Assembly (NCBI RefSeq): GCF_034480035.2
Contig: NZ_CP118753.2
Span: 1,521,426 to 1,585,425, forward strand
Length of the DNA: 64,000 bases
Direction of reading: 5' to 3'
Source: Methanosphaera sp. ISO3-F5
GTDB lineage: Archaea; Methanobacteriota; Methanobacteria; Methanobacteriales; Methanobacteriaceae
Shown: one piece after another, positions 63,664 through 64,000 of the stretch
Numbering within the stretch: position 1 is the first letter of the stretch
Layout: every line of letters begins with the position of its first letter
Notes under the pieces: model-generated
The model's database searches: none
What the model was told of the DNA's origin: nothing
What the model saw: only the letters and a program-made list of their open reading frames with translations
Made by a program: the position numbers and the translations under genes

Positions 63664-64000
63664 ACACCCATTAGAAATTAATACTCCACTCCTAGAAATA
63701 ACTTATGGCTGTTCATGGAACAAATGTTCATTCTGTAATATGTACAAGTCTGTTAGATTTAATGCATCACCCCTATCCGATATTGAAGAAGATTTACAGG
63801 AAATGAGTGAAATATATCCCAAATCTTTAAAAAATATTGTGTTAGTAAATGGCGATCCATTTGTTCTGCCAAGCAATAAATTGTTGGAAATAAGTGATTT
63901 AATCAGAGAATATTTTCCGGAGGTTCGTAGATTATCTTGTCAAGCTTCAGTTCGTAACATTAAAAGTAAATCATTAGATGAACTGAAACAGTTATCAGAA
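63638..64000 (+). CDS. Radical SAM enzyme (3' partial)
   Basis: The first 121 residues are visible; the frame runs off the right edge. The ATG at 63638 is preceded by GGTGGTGA inside the upstream gene. The N terminus has the cluster motif 'YGCSWNKCSFCNMYKS', with Cys spacing of four then two residues instead of the common three and two, followed by 'IVLVNGDPFVLP' (SAM-binding GGE-like region) and 'LSCQASVRNI'. It is probably of the YgiQ/HemN-like 'elongator-type' radical SAM group. The reaction cannot be named. Confidence 0.8.
   Translation, partial: MHYTGPVYRHPLEINTPLLEITYGCSWNKCSFCNMYKSVRFNASPLSDIEEDLQEMSEIYPKSLKNIVLVNGDPFVLPSNKLLEISDLIREYFPEVRRLSCQASVRNIKSKSLDELKQLSE

Noticed and set aside
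1-64000. tRNA, rRNA or CRISPR arrays
   Set aside because: All intergenic gaps are very AT-rich; I found no GC-rich cloverleaf, no rRNA-like segment and no regular repeat-spacer pattern by reading.

Overview
The window reads as AT-rich chromosomal DNA of a methanogenic archaeon of the order Methanobacteriales, most likely a Methanosphaera or close relative. The evidence is an archaeal histone, archaeal-type GltX, LL-diaminopimelate aminotransferase, a stand-alone biotin-carboxylase subunit of pyruvate carboxylase (PycA) beside a biotin ligase, a MurT/GatD-like pair expected in a pseudomurein-walled cell, adhesin-type Ig repeats, and Shine-Dalgarno sites of the GGAG/GGTG type. The genus is an inference from gene content, not from a database match.

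Region 1 (1-15996) is the tail and lysis end of a prophage on the plus strand. It holds a tape measure protein cut by the left edge, an Ig-repeat protein, an oversized Dit-like distal tail protein, a Tal-like tail hub with an embedded cysteine peptidase, a second peptidase-bearing tail or lysis protein, a small helical protein, a HAD phosphatase-like protein, an endolysin-like protein (two peptidoglycan-binding domains plus a cysteine peptidase) and a small coiled-coil protein. A hairpin with a T-tract closes the module. Three proteins carry papain-like Cys/His/(Asn or Asp) domains that could cut the peptide part of pseudomurein.

Region 2 (16129-17671) is an apparently intact insertion sequence: one transposase gene, 23-bp imperfect terminal inverted repeats and an 8-bp target duplication. 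It separates the prophage from host genes.

Region 3 (17840-41385) is mostly core chromosome: pycA and birA divergent, a SelA-like PLP protein of the MJ0158 family, a lipid flippase, a murT-gatD-transglutaminase-like run, an ADP-forming acyl-CoA synthetase, Tex, a membrane-anchored M14-like protein, a CapA-like protein, an NSS transporter, gltX-dapL, histone, a wHTH/DUF3467 pair and two tandem three-helix membrane proteins.

Region 4 (41455-51410) has an accessory or defence flavour: a 1797-residue DUF4011/SF1 helicase/Vsr-like nuclease fusion, a MazG-like pyrophosphohydrolase, a HerA-like DUF853 ATPase, a PatB-type lyase, a cupin and an HNH protein.

Region 5 (51556-64000) is a mosaic of small metabolic and stress genes: flavodoxin, a polar amino-acid ABC transporter, exonuclease III, family-1 uracil-DNA glycosylase, PNPOx-like protein, HAD phosphatase, two left-handed beta-helix acyltransferases, a GNAT-like/zinc-ribbon/SAP protein, AzlCD, and two HxlR regulators. 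The first HxlR gene faces a clear palindromic operator. The second is broken by a single-base frameshift. A radical SAM gene runs off the right edge. I saw no tRNA, rRNA or CRISPR array.
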